Positions 1-6,109 of a DNA stretch of 8,676 nt are shown here, piece after piece. Below the pieces are notes generated by a model. The model was not told where the DNA came from, made no database searches, and worked only from the letters and a program-made list of their open reading frames with translations. Source of the DNA: an uncultured Paludibacter sp. (GTDB lineage Bacteria; Bacteroidota; Bacteroidia; Bacteroidales; Paludibacteraceae); NCBI GenBank assembly GCA_937927845.1, contig CALFXE010000016.1, positions 1 to 8,676 of the forward strand. Direction: 5' to 3'. Position 1 is the first letter of the stretch; each line of letters begins with the position of its first letter. A program made the translations under genes and the position numbers.

Positions 1-55
1 AATTCCGGGGGTCAGTATCACCGGAATTGGGGGTCAGTATGCTCCGGAATATCCA
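1..55. mobile_element. End of an IS21-like insertion sequence (partial, runs off the window)
   Basis: Two tandem 22-bp units, 7-28 and 29-50, each read GGGGGTCAGTAT followed by a spacer and CCGGAAT. The segment finishes CCGGAATATCCA at 55, so read inward on the other strand the element starts TGGATATTCC. Multiple short repeats at the terminus and a 5'-TG end are known features of IS21-family elements, and this GGGGGTCAGTAT/CCGGAAT style matches my memory of Bacteroidota members. No istA or istB coding sequence lies in the window; the element body must be to the left. The exact outer boundary (55) is inferred from the CA end and from where the repeat pattern stops; no target duplication can be checked because the other end is absent. 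Confidence 0.6.
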
Positions 56-177
56 CATGAACTACAGATTAGTTTCCCTTCAATTAAATCCTCATATTGA
101 GAAGTCTTCTTTAAGAGTTCTTCTATCTGTGTATCAAGTATTGCATTTACTTCAATTTTATTTTTTCTGTCAAACAT
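34..177 (-). pseudogene. Small gene cut off by the IS21-like end (N-terminal ~40 codons remain)
   Basis: A 47-codon frame starts at ATG 177-175, directly after an in-frame TGA, and stops at TGA 36-34, which lies inside the IS repeat. The host part encodes a charged, probably helical N-terminus (MFDRKNKIEVNA, then IEELLKKTSQYEDLIEG) running into ICSSC, a CxxC pair that looks like the first half of a zinc ribbon. The last residues (GYSGAY) come from the IS sequence. I do not recognise the family. The sensible amino-acid composition and the abrupt change at base 55 suggest a real gene truncated by insertion. No ribosome binding site is visible, which is common in Bacteroidota. Chance cannot be excluded at this length. 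Confidence 0.4.
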
Positions 178-361
178 ATGTCAAATATTTTCATTTATTT
201 TTCTTGTTGCGTGGCAATAAATACAGCTCTTTTGCAAATTTTGGTCGCGTGTCGGATTGTGCATTTTGCAAATGTGCTGTTTTGTGCGTTGGCTGTTCAT
301 TTTTCTTTTTCTGTTTTTATGTGGCAAATTGTCTGCTGTGTCGCTTTTTTTTACACTTGGC
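178..361. other. T-rich spacer with no supportable gene
   Basis: This stretch lies upstream of the truncated small gene and before the structured element. On the plus strand it is very rich in T, with TTTGCAAATTTT and ATTTTGCAAATG sharing a TTTGCAAAT core. The plus-strand open frames here are mostly Phe, Cys and Leu and read like low-complexity translation, not protein. No promoter of the Bacteroidota type (TAnnTTTG) could be placed convincingly. I see nothing else in it. Confidence 0.5.
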
Positions 362-493
362 GGTAACGACCGAGGCTAAGCGCATGTAGCCGATTTGCGG
401 GCTACTTCACTGTCGCACTGCGATGAAGGTAATGCGGGTGATGCAACTCCAAATTGCACGAATTCGGCTATTGTCGCTTAGACGTGTGTTACC
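362..493. repeat. 132-nt branched inverted-repeat element (structured DNA or RNA)
   Basis: Nested arms pair across the whole element: GGTAAC 362-367 with GTTACC 488-493; CTAAGCG 376-382 with CGCTTAG 475-481; TAGCCGA 387-393 with TCGGCTA 464-470. Inside are two local hairpins: CTTCA 405-409 with TGAAG 424-428, extended by TCG/CGA around 413-423, and TGCAA 442-446 with TTGCA 454-458. The result is a long stem carrying two side hairpins. It is clearly more GC-rich than the sequence around it. I recall similar GGCGGTAACG...CTAAGCG elements in Bacteroidota genomes but cannot name a family. It lacks canonical integron attC core sites. It could be a non-autonomous mobile repeat or a structured RNA. 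Confidence 0.55.
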
Positions 494-555
494 AAATCGT
501 GCATTGGTTATGAAGAATTTGTCGTCTGTTTTAGTGAAGTCTATTTTGTTTTTTC

Positions 556-608
556 AAATGCACGCCTGATAGTCATTATACTTAGATAATGATATCAAAC
601 GTGCATTT
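556..608. terminator. 53-nt near-perfect hairpin, candidate transcription end for the lipoprotein operon
   Basis: AAATGCACG 556-564 pairs perfectly with CGTGCATTT 600-608; TGATA 567-571 pairs with TATCA 593-597; TCATTA 573-578 pairs with TAATGA 587-592, leaving an 8-nt loop at 579-586 and a single bulged G at 572. It begins 17 bases beyond the stop codon of the 143-aa lipoprotein gene, where a terminator is expected. No U-tract follows on the minus strand, so intrinsic termination is uncertain; it may instead stabilise the 3' end or be the remnant of a mobile repeat. Confidence 0.45.
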
Positions 609-625
609 CATTTTGTAATCAATTT

Positions 626-1057
626 TTAATTTGCTGACAAATAGTCTTGTTCCGTTATACGATACGTGTAATTGTTGACATAATCACCTGTCTTATCACT
701 TATTACTTGAACATCATATGCATCAAGCCATAATATATTTTGTTTTTTATCAGGGGATTTAAAAGTGTAACTAATATGCTTTTTGTCTTCAAAAATTATA
801 ATTAAAGAATCTACGTCTTCAAACGGCTCTGAGAAACCAGAAAAACCTTGAATTATACTTTTTTTATAAATTAAATTTTGATTGATTGTGTGTATTTCCA
901 AACTATCATTTTTATAAATTCTTAAGTCTAAACTTTTACTACTTTCGTTTATAATAAAAAAGTTTGAAGTGTAAATAGGTTCTTTTCCTGTACAACCTAA
1001 AGTTAAAAACAACAATGATAGAAATAACACTAAAATTACCAATTTACTTTTTATCAT
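626..1057 (-). CDS. Small lipoprotein of unknown function, partner of the zincin lipoprotein
   Basis: 143 aa. The N-terminus is a lipoprotein signal: MIKSK, a hydrophobic run of about 15 residues, then LTLGC with the acylated Cys at about residue 22. The mature part (NFFIINESSKSLDLRIYKN, then a Ser/Asp/Lys-rich body) looks like a single small beta-rich domain; I see no catalytic motif and do not recognise the family. Its ATG lies within the last codons of the upstream metalloprotease-like gene (14-base overlap), so the two are almost certainly translated as a pair. By analogy with the toxin and partner pairs upstream, it could be an inhibitor or immunity protein for the zincin. That is inference from gene order only. 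Confidence 0.8.
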   Translation of the reverse strand: MIKSKLVILVLFLSLLFLTLGCTGKEPIYTSNFFIINESSKSLDLRIYKNDSLEIHTINQNLIYKKSIIQGFSGFSEPFEDVDSLIIIFEDKKHISYTFKSPDKKQNILWLDAYDVQVISDKTGDYVNNYTYRITEQDYLSAN

Positions 1058-2660
1058 AATACATTTCTATTGAGTTAATTAAATTGTCAATTTGTGAATC
1101 GGTTACACCTGATGGTTTTTGTTTTTTCAAATTCTTTGATAAACTCTCTAAACCATGCGATTTTATCAAAATATTATTCAATGTTGCCAAATCATACCCT
1201 TTAACACTGTCGTTAGCATATTCAAAACCATCTGTTCGTACTCCTAAAACCAATCGCTGATTATAGTCATCGATTAAATCAATAAATAAAGGAGAATACT
1301 CGTTCTCGTAGTTTTTATATGGCCAATCTTGAAAATCGTCCCCAAAAGTTGAAGAATAACCATAATCACTATACTCTAAATTGACGATATAGTATTGGAA
1401 TGCAATTGCCCAACTTTCAACCAATACATCATTAACAGTCAAGAAGTTAATTTCATTACCAAACATCGAATAACAATGAAAAATATGTGATAATTCGTGG
1501 ATAGTTGATCTGAATATTTCGTGTGATGTTCTATTCTTACAATAGATTTTTATATCAGGAAAAAGCCAACTAATTGGACTTGGTATAAATTTTACCCAAG
1601 TATAATATATGGATCTACCTGGCTCATCTAAACAACATAGCTTTATTGAAGGAGGATTGAACGAATATTTAAACGGATTTTTTGTGTTTAAATTATTTTT
1701 ATAAAACATTCTGTATGCTGCTCTATGAATAGTAGCATAATACTTGCTTTTCCCACTATTTATATCCAATGTCCAGTTTGATTTACTTCCATTCGGTCCA
1801 TTGTAAAAAGCTTGTGATATCCAACCATCACGAATATCCCAAAAAAAATCTTCCCAAACAATGCTCCAATTCACCTTACCACTAAATGAACCAGACATTA
1901 CAGCTATTCCCGATGAATCTGTCAGACCATCTTCCCAATTGAACCACCATCTTGCTCTTACCCTAACGCCTTGAAGTGGCACATTGCGACTTAATTTGTC
2001 ATCGTAAACACTGATTGTAGCACTTGGTGTCCATCGATTAGATGCTTTTTGAATACTTTGAGTTGAATTAATTTTTTGTGCAGAATTACTGTCTCCCGTT
2101 AATTCAAGTGATTTATTTTCTAAAATCTCCCACCAATCATCACTTATGTTACTGCTCACTTTTTGACTTTTAATACCTTGTATATTATTCTCAATATGTG
2201 TTGGCAAGTATAGTTGCTCAATTACTTCGTATTGACTTATTGGCGAAGTATATCCAACAGGAACACGGGTGTAAAGCCAAGTAAAATCATTTCCGATTAA
2301 TGTGGAATCAATATACTTCTCACCTTCTGTAAGCTCGTAATCAAGTGGATATGAGAACAATGTAAGAGTAGTGTCTCCTAACATTCTTTCCAATTCTATA
2401 CTGTCTTTTGGTAGAAATCGAACGTACAAATGAGTAGCTTCAATATTTAAAGCAGCTTTCATTAATCCCTCTTGCTGTAATGCAGAATATGCTTTTTTCA
2501 TATTCGAAACAGAATAAGGATTTTCAAGTTTTTTTACCTTTTTAATTAGTAGTCCAGTATTAATCTCATTAACAACATTTTTATTAACATCAGCTTCATT
2601 CTTGTCGCATGAAGTCAGTGTAAATGCCACAAGGGCAATTAAATAAAATAGTTTCTTCAT
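1044..2660 (-). CDS. Lipoprotein with a zincin-like HExxH...E metallopeptidase domain
   Basis: 538 aa. The signal (MKKLFYLIALVAFTLTSC) ends in a lipobox with Cys18, so the protein is probably anchored in an outer or inner membrane. Residues ~25-205 have no motif I recognise. Around 212-275 is a beta-rich stretch (VPLQGVRVRARWW...GLTDSSGIAVMSGSFSG) resembling a transthyretin-like or carboxypeptidase-regulatory fold. The C-terminal domain holds IHELSH at 387-392 and VESWAIAFQYY at 414-424, giving His388, Glu389, His392 and Glu415 as likely zinc and catalytic residues of a gluzincin-type protease. The family is not one I can name. It overlaps the following small lipoprotein gene by 14 bases. No RHS core is present, so it is not another RHS tail, though it shares a peptidase theme with its neighbours. 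Confidence 0.82.
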   Translation of the reverse strand: MKKLFYLIALVAFTLTSCDKNEADVNKNVVNEINTGLLIKKVKKLENPYSVSNMKKAYSALQQEGLMKAALNIEATHLYVRFLPKDSIELERMLGDTTLTLFSYPLDYELTEGEKYIDSTLIGNDFTWLYTRVPVGYTSPISQYEVIEQLYLPTHIENNIQGIKSQKVSSNISDDWWEILENKSLELTGDSNSAQKINSTQSIQKASNRWTPSATISVYDDKLSRNVPLQGVRVRARWWFNWEDGLTDSSGIAVMSGSFSGKVNWSIVWEDFFWDIRDGWISQAFYNGPNGSKSNWTLDINSGKSKYYATIHRAAYRMFYKNNLNTKNPFKYSFNPPSIKLCCLDEPGRSIYYTWVKFIPSPISWLFPDIKIYCKNRTSHEIFRSTIHELSHIFHCYSMFGNEINFLTVNDVLVESWAIAFQYYIVNLEYSDYGYSSTFGDDFQDWPYKNYENEYSPLFIDLIDDYNQRLVLGVRTDGFEYANDSVKGYDLATLNNILIKSHGLESLSKNLKKQKPSGVTDSQIDNLINSIEMYYDKK

Positions 2661-2979
2661 TTTGTTTTTCGAATGCTTCGTAGAATTTTTCGTTTTTATT
2701 TCTCAAAGCGATCAGATTATTATTCATAAGTCATTACAACCGATAGGTTGTCTGTCGATTTAAGTTCGTTTATGTCAAACAAACTTTAGGTTTCAAATGA
2801 GTACAAGGTTTAGTCGTACTCCAAACAGATTTTTTTGGTCTCGAAAACACTTTCAATGTTTCTTTCCCGTGTTTCCGTATTTCTGTCTCTACTATACTTC
2901 GAGACTGAAATAATGCATTAACTTGTGTCCATGTCGGTCGCTTTTTTCTTTTTTTTGCATGTTTGGTAACGGCCACATG
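2661..2979. other. Spacer between the group II intron 3' end and the zincin gene
   Basis: About 320 bases with no gene I can support. On the minus strand the intron's 3' flank begins CATGTGGCCGTTACCAAAC, followed by an A-rich run. A frame reading through from intron domain VI continues to 2770 and ends in Lys-rich sequence, but it starts inside catalytic RNA and has no family resemblance. Small inverted repeats are present: ACAACC 2736-2741 with GGTTGT 2746-2751 (4-base loop), and GTCTCGAA 2838-2845 with TTCGAGAC 2898-2905. The promoter of the zincin pair should lie here, but I could not place a TAnnTTTG box. GTTACCAAA next to the intron end also occurs at the 3' arm of the structured element at 488-496. 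Confidence 0.5.
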
Positions 2980-2982
2980 GTC

Positions 2983-3016
2983 GAGTAGGCCGGAGGAACT
3001 TCCCCTCCAGCCTCTC
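2983..3016 (-). ncRNA. Group II intron domain VI with branch-point A
   Basis: On the minus strand GAG plus AGGCTGGAGG (3016-3004) pairs with CCTCCGGCCT (2996-2987) and CTC (2985-2983), with one G-U pair. A single A at 2986 bulges from the stem, six bases before the last intron base at 2980. A bulged A about seven positions from the 3' splice site is the known lariat branch point of group II introns. A 3-base linker separates this hairpin from domain V. Confidence 0.8.
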
Positions 3017-3019
3017 ACA

Positions 3020-3053
3020 GAACCGTGCTTGATAGTCTCCCATCACACGGCTC
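3020..3053 (-). ncRNA. Group II intron domain V (catalytic hairpin)
   Basis: The 34-nt minus-strand hairpin starts GAGCCGTG and ends CACGGTTC, forming the lower stem with one G-U pair. A 2-base AG bulge follows on the 3' side, then TGATGG/CTATCA forms the upper stem closed by a GAGA (GNRA) tetraloop. The AGC catalytic triad sits at the base of the 5' strand. This matches the canonical domain V in length, bulge position and loop, and is the strongest evidence that the element is a group II intron. Confidence 0.9.
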
Positions 3054-3078
3054 TTGTTATACAAATCTATGCGTTTTA

Positions 3079-4308
3079 TCACGAAAATCCAAATTGCCAG
3101 TGGTAAAATAATCCCGGAAATTGTTTCCGGACGTTTTCTAACCAATTGTAAGCTTTACTCAGACACGTTTTATAACGCTTGTACCTTGTACGTGCCCACC
3201 AAACTAACTTCTCCCGAAGCAGTTGAAACACCGGATTTAATGCTGAAATCCTAAACCGACCATAGTAATTAATCCATCCACGGATGTAAGGCTCTAAGTG
3301 CGTTGCAACACCCACAATACTTTTAAAAGTCAGGTGTGGTATATTAATTTCTCGCATCTTTTGTGCTATACGCTTCTTTGAATCAATACTGATGGCGCAA
3401 TCAAAACCGGTAAATAGTTTACCGGTTTGCTTCGATTTGGTACTGCGGGGTTGAAACGAATATCCCAAAAAATCAAACTTCACCTGCTTGTGCGGTTCCT
3501 GTCGCCTGTAATCTTTACAGTAAACAATTTTCGTCTTTTCAGGATGTAGTTCGAGTTCGCAGTTTTCCATTCGTCGGGTCAGATTCTTCAACACATAATC
3601 TGTTTGTTGTTTGCTCTTACAGTGTAATACGGCATCATCGGCATAACGAACGTATTTAACTGTAGGATGGATTTGTTCCAACCATTTATCCATGGCATAA
3701 TGAAGAAACAGGTTTGCCAGTAACGGGCTGATGACTCCTCCCTGTGGCGTACCTTTTCCCTGCTTATAAATCAGTTCGCCTGATTTAGTTTGCACAGGAG
3801 CGGTAAGTCATCGATCAATATACATCAGACACCATTTCTCCCGAACGTGTTTCTTCAGGGCTAACATCAGTTTGTTATGGCTGATAGTGTCGAAATATCC
3901 TTTAATGTCAAGGTCGATGCCCCAATCCGCTTTTCTACAGTTTGTTCGTACTGATTCCAATGCCTGATGGGCATTCTTATCAGGACGGTAACCATAAGAG
4001 TATGGACTGAAAATCTTCTCGAATCTTGCTTCCAGATAATCCTTTACGACCATTTGTGCCACCCTGTTGCTAATCGTGGGGATACCAAGTTTGCGGACTC
4101 TTCCATCCTTTTTGGGTATCTCAACTTCTTTCACGGCCGATGGATAATAACTGCCTGATGCTATCCTGTTCCATAGTTTGTACAGGTGTTTCGAACGTTC
4201 TGCATCATAAACTTCCATGCTAATGCCTGCACTTCCATGATTGGAGCGCACTTTCTTGTAAGCATCCCAGACTTGCTGTTTGCTTACAGGTACCGATTTT
4301 GTTTCATT
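3079..4308 (-). pseudogene. Group II intron reverse transcriptase/maturase, interrupted by a nonsense codon
   Basis: Retron-type reverse transcriptase with maturase domain. The frame can be followed from about 4308 (NETKSVPVSKQQVWDAYKKV) to the stop at 3079. Upstream part: RT0 to RT2 signatures (GSAGIS, VEIPKKDG, LGIPTISNRVAQ, SYGYRPDKNAHQAL, DLDIKGYFDTISH). Downstream part: GTPQGGVISPLLANLF, the catalytic YADD at 3645-3634, LELHPEKTKIVYCKD, FDFLGYSFQPR, and a maturase end GWINYYGRFR...PGLFYHWQFGF. No HNH endonuclease domain follows. The two parts are in the same frame, separated by one TGA at 3810-3808 where the family has Trp (IDR-W-L.APVQTK), so this is a nonsense change, not a frameshift. 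The RT0 motif also lacks the usual DG plus one residue after GSAGI. The start codon region is lost or altered at the 5' junction. Confidence 0.88.
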
Positions 4309-4595
4309 CCATAAATATATATTATTGAATTCGAGTTGAGGAGACTCTTTACTACCTCTAATAATATTTCTATTTCTTGATTGTATTCTAAAACATCAAA
4401 ATCATTGTCGTAGAATGCGTTTTCCGTAAGAAAAACAGCCTCCTTAAAACTAAGTCCTTTTTTCCCTTGCAACATAGATTCTATTTGAGAATAAGAATCA
4501 AAGTAGTAATACTCTTCTGCTTTAGCCAAAGTTTTAAAAAACAACAAACAGAAGAATAACACGAATGCATATTTTATTTTCATTGTTGAATACAT
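4284..4595 (-). pseudogene. Transglutaminase-like gene of cassette B, 3'-truncated by the intron junction
   Basis: About 95 residues remain. They align with the N-terminus of the 366-aa protein at 6110-7210: signal peptide, then YYYFDSYSQIESML versus YYSTYNFINSML, LSFKEAVFLTENAFYDND versus LSFKDAVFATEMAYSEND, and EIEILLEVVKSLLNSNS versus EIDVLVRLVKVISNSD. Homology ends near 4316; the last residues (GMKQNRYL) and the stop are supplied by intron sequence read out of frame. The Cys/His catalytic part is gone, so the product would be an exported fragment. The start may be ATG 4595 or ATG 4583; the latter gives the more typical signal peptide (MKIKYAFVLFFCLLFF). It follows the candidate immunity gene by 17 to 29 bases. 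The missing 3' part is not found on the other side of the intron. Confidence 0.8.
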
Positions 4596-4612
4596 AAACG
4601 ATCTAAATTACA

Positions 4613-5113
4613 TCATTTTAAATATAAAATTGTGAGAGAGGCATTTTTATTTCTTTGAACTGCATCGCCTAAAACAGCATAAATACTAAATTTACTTACC
4701 ACCTCTGTAATATCTTTACTGGATTCTGATAAAAACAAACCATTCAAATTAGTAGCAGAATACAAGCTAAAATGAGACTTTTTTTCAATACTCATAAGAC
4801 AACTGTCTTTTGCTCCAATTTTTGTTTTTTCATTGTTGTAATCAGGATATATCAGTATCAAGTCTAATTGATATTTTTTCCCTACTTCAAGTGGTTTCAA
4901 GTTTGATATAGTAGTATCTCTTAAACTGATAATCTTAAAAAGAGAATCGTTTTTTTGAGCATAAATTATATCAAATAATTCATGATTGTATGTTTCTTTA
5001 ATTTTATACATAACAACCTTCTCTCCATTTTTATCAATAGAAAAGATATGTTTTGCTTGTGAACAAGACAAGCAAAACATTATAACTAAGATAATCGAAT
5101 ATTTTGGTTTCAT
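4613..5113 (-). CDS. Putative lipoprotein, candidate immunity protein of cassette B
   Basis: 166 aa from ATG 5113. An upstream in-frame ATG at 5167 exists, but it would put 18 hydrophilic residues before the signal sequence and overlap the toxin gene by 52 bases. Starting at 5113 gives MKPKYSIILVIMFCLSCSQA, a lipoprotein-like signal with a slightly imperfect lipobox (CLSC). The start also sits two bases behind the toxin stop, in the same TAG-AA-ATG arrangement as in cassette A. The mature protein (VVMYKIKETYNHELFDIIYA, ISLRDTTISNLKPLEVGKKYQL) is probably beta-rich; no enzyme motif is visible and I do not recognise the family. Position directly after an RHS-tail toxin is the classical place of an immunity gene. 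Export would fit a toxin acting in the periplasm. It has no evident similarity to the corresponding protein of cassette A. Confidence 0.78.
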   Translation of the reverse strand: MKPKYSIILVIMFCLSCSQAKHIFSIDKNGEKVVMYKIKETYNHELFDIIYAQKNDSLFKIISLRDTTISNLKPLEVGKKYQLDLILIYPDYNNEKTKIGAKDSCLMSIEKKSHFSLYSATNLNGLFLSESSKDITEVVSKFSIYAVLGDAVQRNKNASLTILYLK

Positions 5114-5115
5114 TT

Positions 5116-6102
5116 CTATGGGAATATTTGAATTATTTTTGACTTTCCATTTTTTGTAACATACCATTCTGCTCGCGCTACATTATTTGGGTACACTCCT
5201 CCCGGTAACATTTGCAATTGGTTTCCTTTGCCATCATAGATATTTTCATATACAGGAGTTTGAGGTGTTGCTCTATTATGAGCCCTTTCATAGACACTTC
5301 CTTCTACATTAGACGACGGACTTGATACGCCTGATTTCTGAGATATTTGTGCACCTGCGTATGCCTCGGTTGCTTCGTGCATCATCATTTTTCCCATAGT
5401 GTTAGTGTGTGCGTCCGCACTACCCAAAACATTTGGATTGACTTCTTGATTTGCCACTACTGTTATATTTCCACTTGCATCTGTTGTTACAGTATTTCCC
5501 ATAAAAGCACCACCAATGAACAAATTACCTGTTGAAGTTTCCGTTTTGTCTGTCGTAATAAGATTAACTTTAATTGAGTTGTTGTCAATCATACCTGCCA
5601 TACGTTTAGCATCCCCTTTCAATTTTTGTCCTTCATTGACTGTATAACTAAGTTTACCATTTTCACCCATAGACAAAGTTATTCTATCACTCACTCTTTC
5701 CTGCAATTGTCTGAGGGCTTCATCGCTTAATACCCCTGAAATGAAAACTTCTCTGCCGTCCGGGTCAATGTATCTAATTGGGTTGTTAAGGCAAAACGCA
5801 TAAGGACTTATCCAAGGATATTTCTCCGCCAATGGGTCGGGCGAAAGCCAACGGCTTGAATGTTCTGCTTTAAAAGAAACATCCTCCGTTTCTTCGTTCA
5901 AAAACTTGATAACTTTGTTCGTTTTCGTGTTTAACAGAACAGAGCCGATTTGAACAATTTCCTTGTTCGTGAAAACTTCTTCATACCTGCCCCTGCTTAA
6001 CGTCAAAGGTTCCTTTTCAAACCCGTGTTCCTTGAATATGTCCTGCGCCTGAACAGAACAGACATTGAACAATACACTGGTAAATAAAAACATTTTCTTC
6101 AT
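5116..6102 (-). CDS. Short secreted RHS-tail protein with HExxE metallopeptidase-like toxin domain
   Basis: 328 aa, complete. Residues 1-19 are a Sec signal peptide (MKKMFLFTSVLFNVCSVQA). Residues 20-82 form a short lead-in (KEHGFEKEPLTLSRGRYEEVF, VQIGSVLLNTKTNKV). Residues 83-116 are the end of an RHS-repeat-associated core (RWLSPDPLAEKYPW...NNPIRYIDPDGR). Residues 117-328 are the variable C-terminus with MMHEATEAYAGA at 240-251 and YERAHNRATPQ at 271-281; His242, Glu243, Glu246 and His275 could bind a metal as in zincin-like toxins. The long RHS barrel is absent, so this is a mini-RHS format that I recall from other Bacteroidota. ATG follows the transglutaminase-like stop by 7 bases, and the partner lipoprotein starts 2 bases after its stop. 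The toxin and peptidase assignment is inferred from motif and architecture. Confidence 0.85.
   Translation of the reverse strand: MKKMFLFTSVLFNVCSVQAQDIFKEHGFEKEPLTLSRGRYEEVFTNKEIVQIGSVLLNTKTNKVIKFLNEETEDVSFKAEHSSRWLSPDPLAEKYPWISPYAFCLNNPIRYIDPDGREVFISGVLSDEALRQLQERVSDRITLSMGENGKLSYTVNEGQKLKGDAKRMAGMIDNNSIKVNLITTDKTETSTGNLFIGGAFMGNTVTTDASGNITVVANQEVNPNVLGSADAHTNTMGKMMMHEATEAYAGAQISQKSGVSSPSSNVEGSVYERAHNRATPQTPVYENIYDGKGNQLQMLPGGVYPNNVARAEWYVTKNGKSKIIQIFP
5825..5895. repeat. 71-bp direct repeat, copy 1 (RHS-core segment)
   Basis: Identical base for base to 8550-8620. On the minus strand it encodes EETEDVSFKAEHSSRW followed by LSPDPLAE, immediately before the point where the RHS tails and toxin domains diverge. 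Homology drops sharply on both sides apart from a few bases. Perfect identity between otherwise different genes points to recent recombination, gene conversion or cassette duplication here. Confidence 0.95.
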
Positions 6103-6109
6103 AATATGT

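Larger units (their letters stand above)
2980..4310 (-). mobile_element. Group II intron, 5'-truncated and inactive
   Basis: On the minus strand the intron runs from about 4310 to 2980. Its 3' half is complete: the maturase reading frame, domain V, domain VI with a bulged branch-point A, and a terminal AC matching the group II 3' rule (AY). The 5' half is missing: domains I to III, normally several hundred bases before the maturase frame, and the GUGYG start are absent. Sequence upstream of about 4310-4316 is instead the transglutaminase-like paralogue of cassette B. Without domain I it cannot fold or splice. The maturase has no endonuclease domain, as in some bacterial intron classes. GC content is visibly higher than in the neighbouring genes, consistent with foreign origin. 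The left boundary is approximate to within about 10 bases. Confidence 0.85.

Noticed and set aside
27..389. Plus-strand open frames of 120 and 62 codons
   Set aside because: Composition is mostly Phe, Leu and Cys from T-rich DNA; the first begins inside the IS terminal repeats and runs into the structured element. No family resemblance.
362..493. Integron attC site
   Set aside because: The size and folded arms suit an attC, but the ends GGTAAC and GTTACC do not match the RYYYAAC and GTTRRRY core sites, and no integrase gene is visible.
2770..3018. Minus-strand 82-codon frame after the intron
   Set aside because: It starts within domain VI of the intron RNA and ends in Lys-rich, family-less sequence; treated as read-through of non-coding DNA, although a decayed exon cannot be fully excluded.
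2918..3145. Minus-strand 75-codon frame across the maturase end
   Set aside because: It is a different frame over the maturase 3' end and the domain V/VI hairpins, which explain the sequence fully.
3808..3810. UGA recoded as tryptophan, or a programmed frameshift in the maturase
   Set aside because: Neighbouring genes and the maturase itself use TGG for Trp throughout, and both halves are in the same frame, so a plain nonsense mutation or read error is simpler.
5114..5167. Start of the cassette B partner at the upstream ATG 5167
   Set aside because: It would add 18 hydrophilic residues before the signal sequence and overlap the toxin end; ATG 5113 gives a proper lipoprotein signal and the same junction as cassette A.
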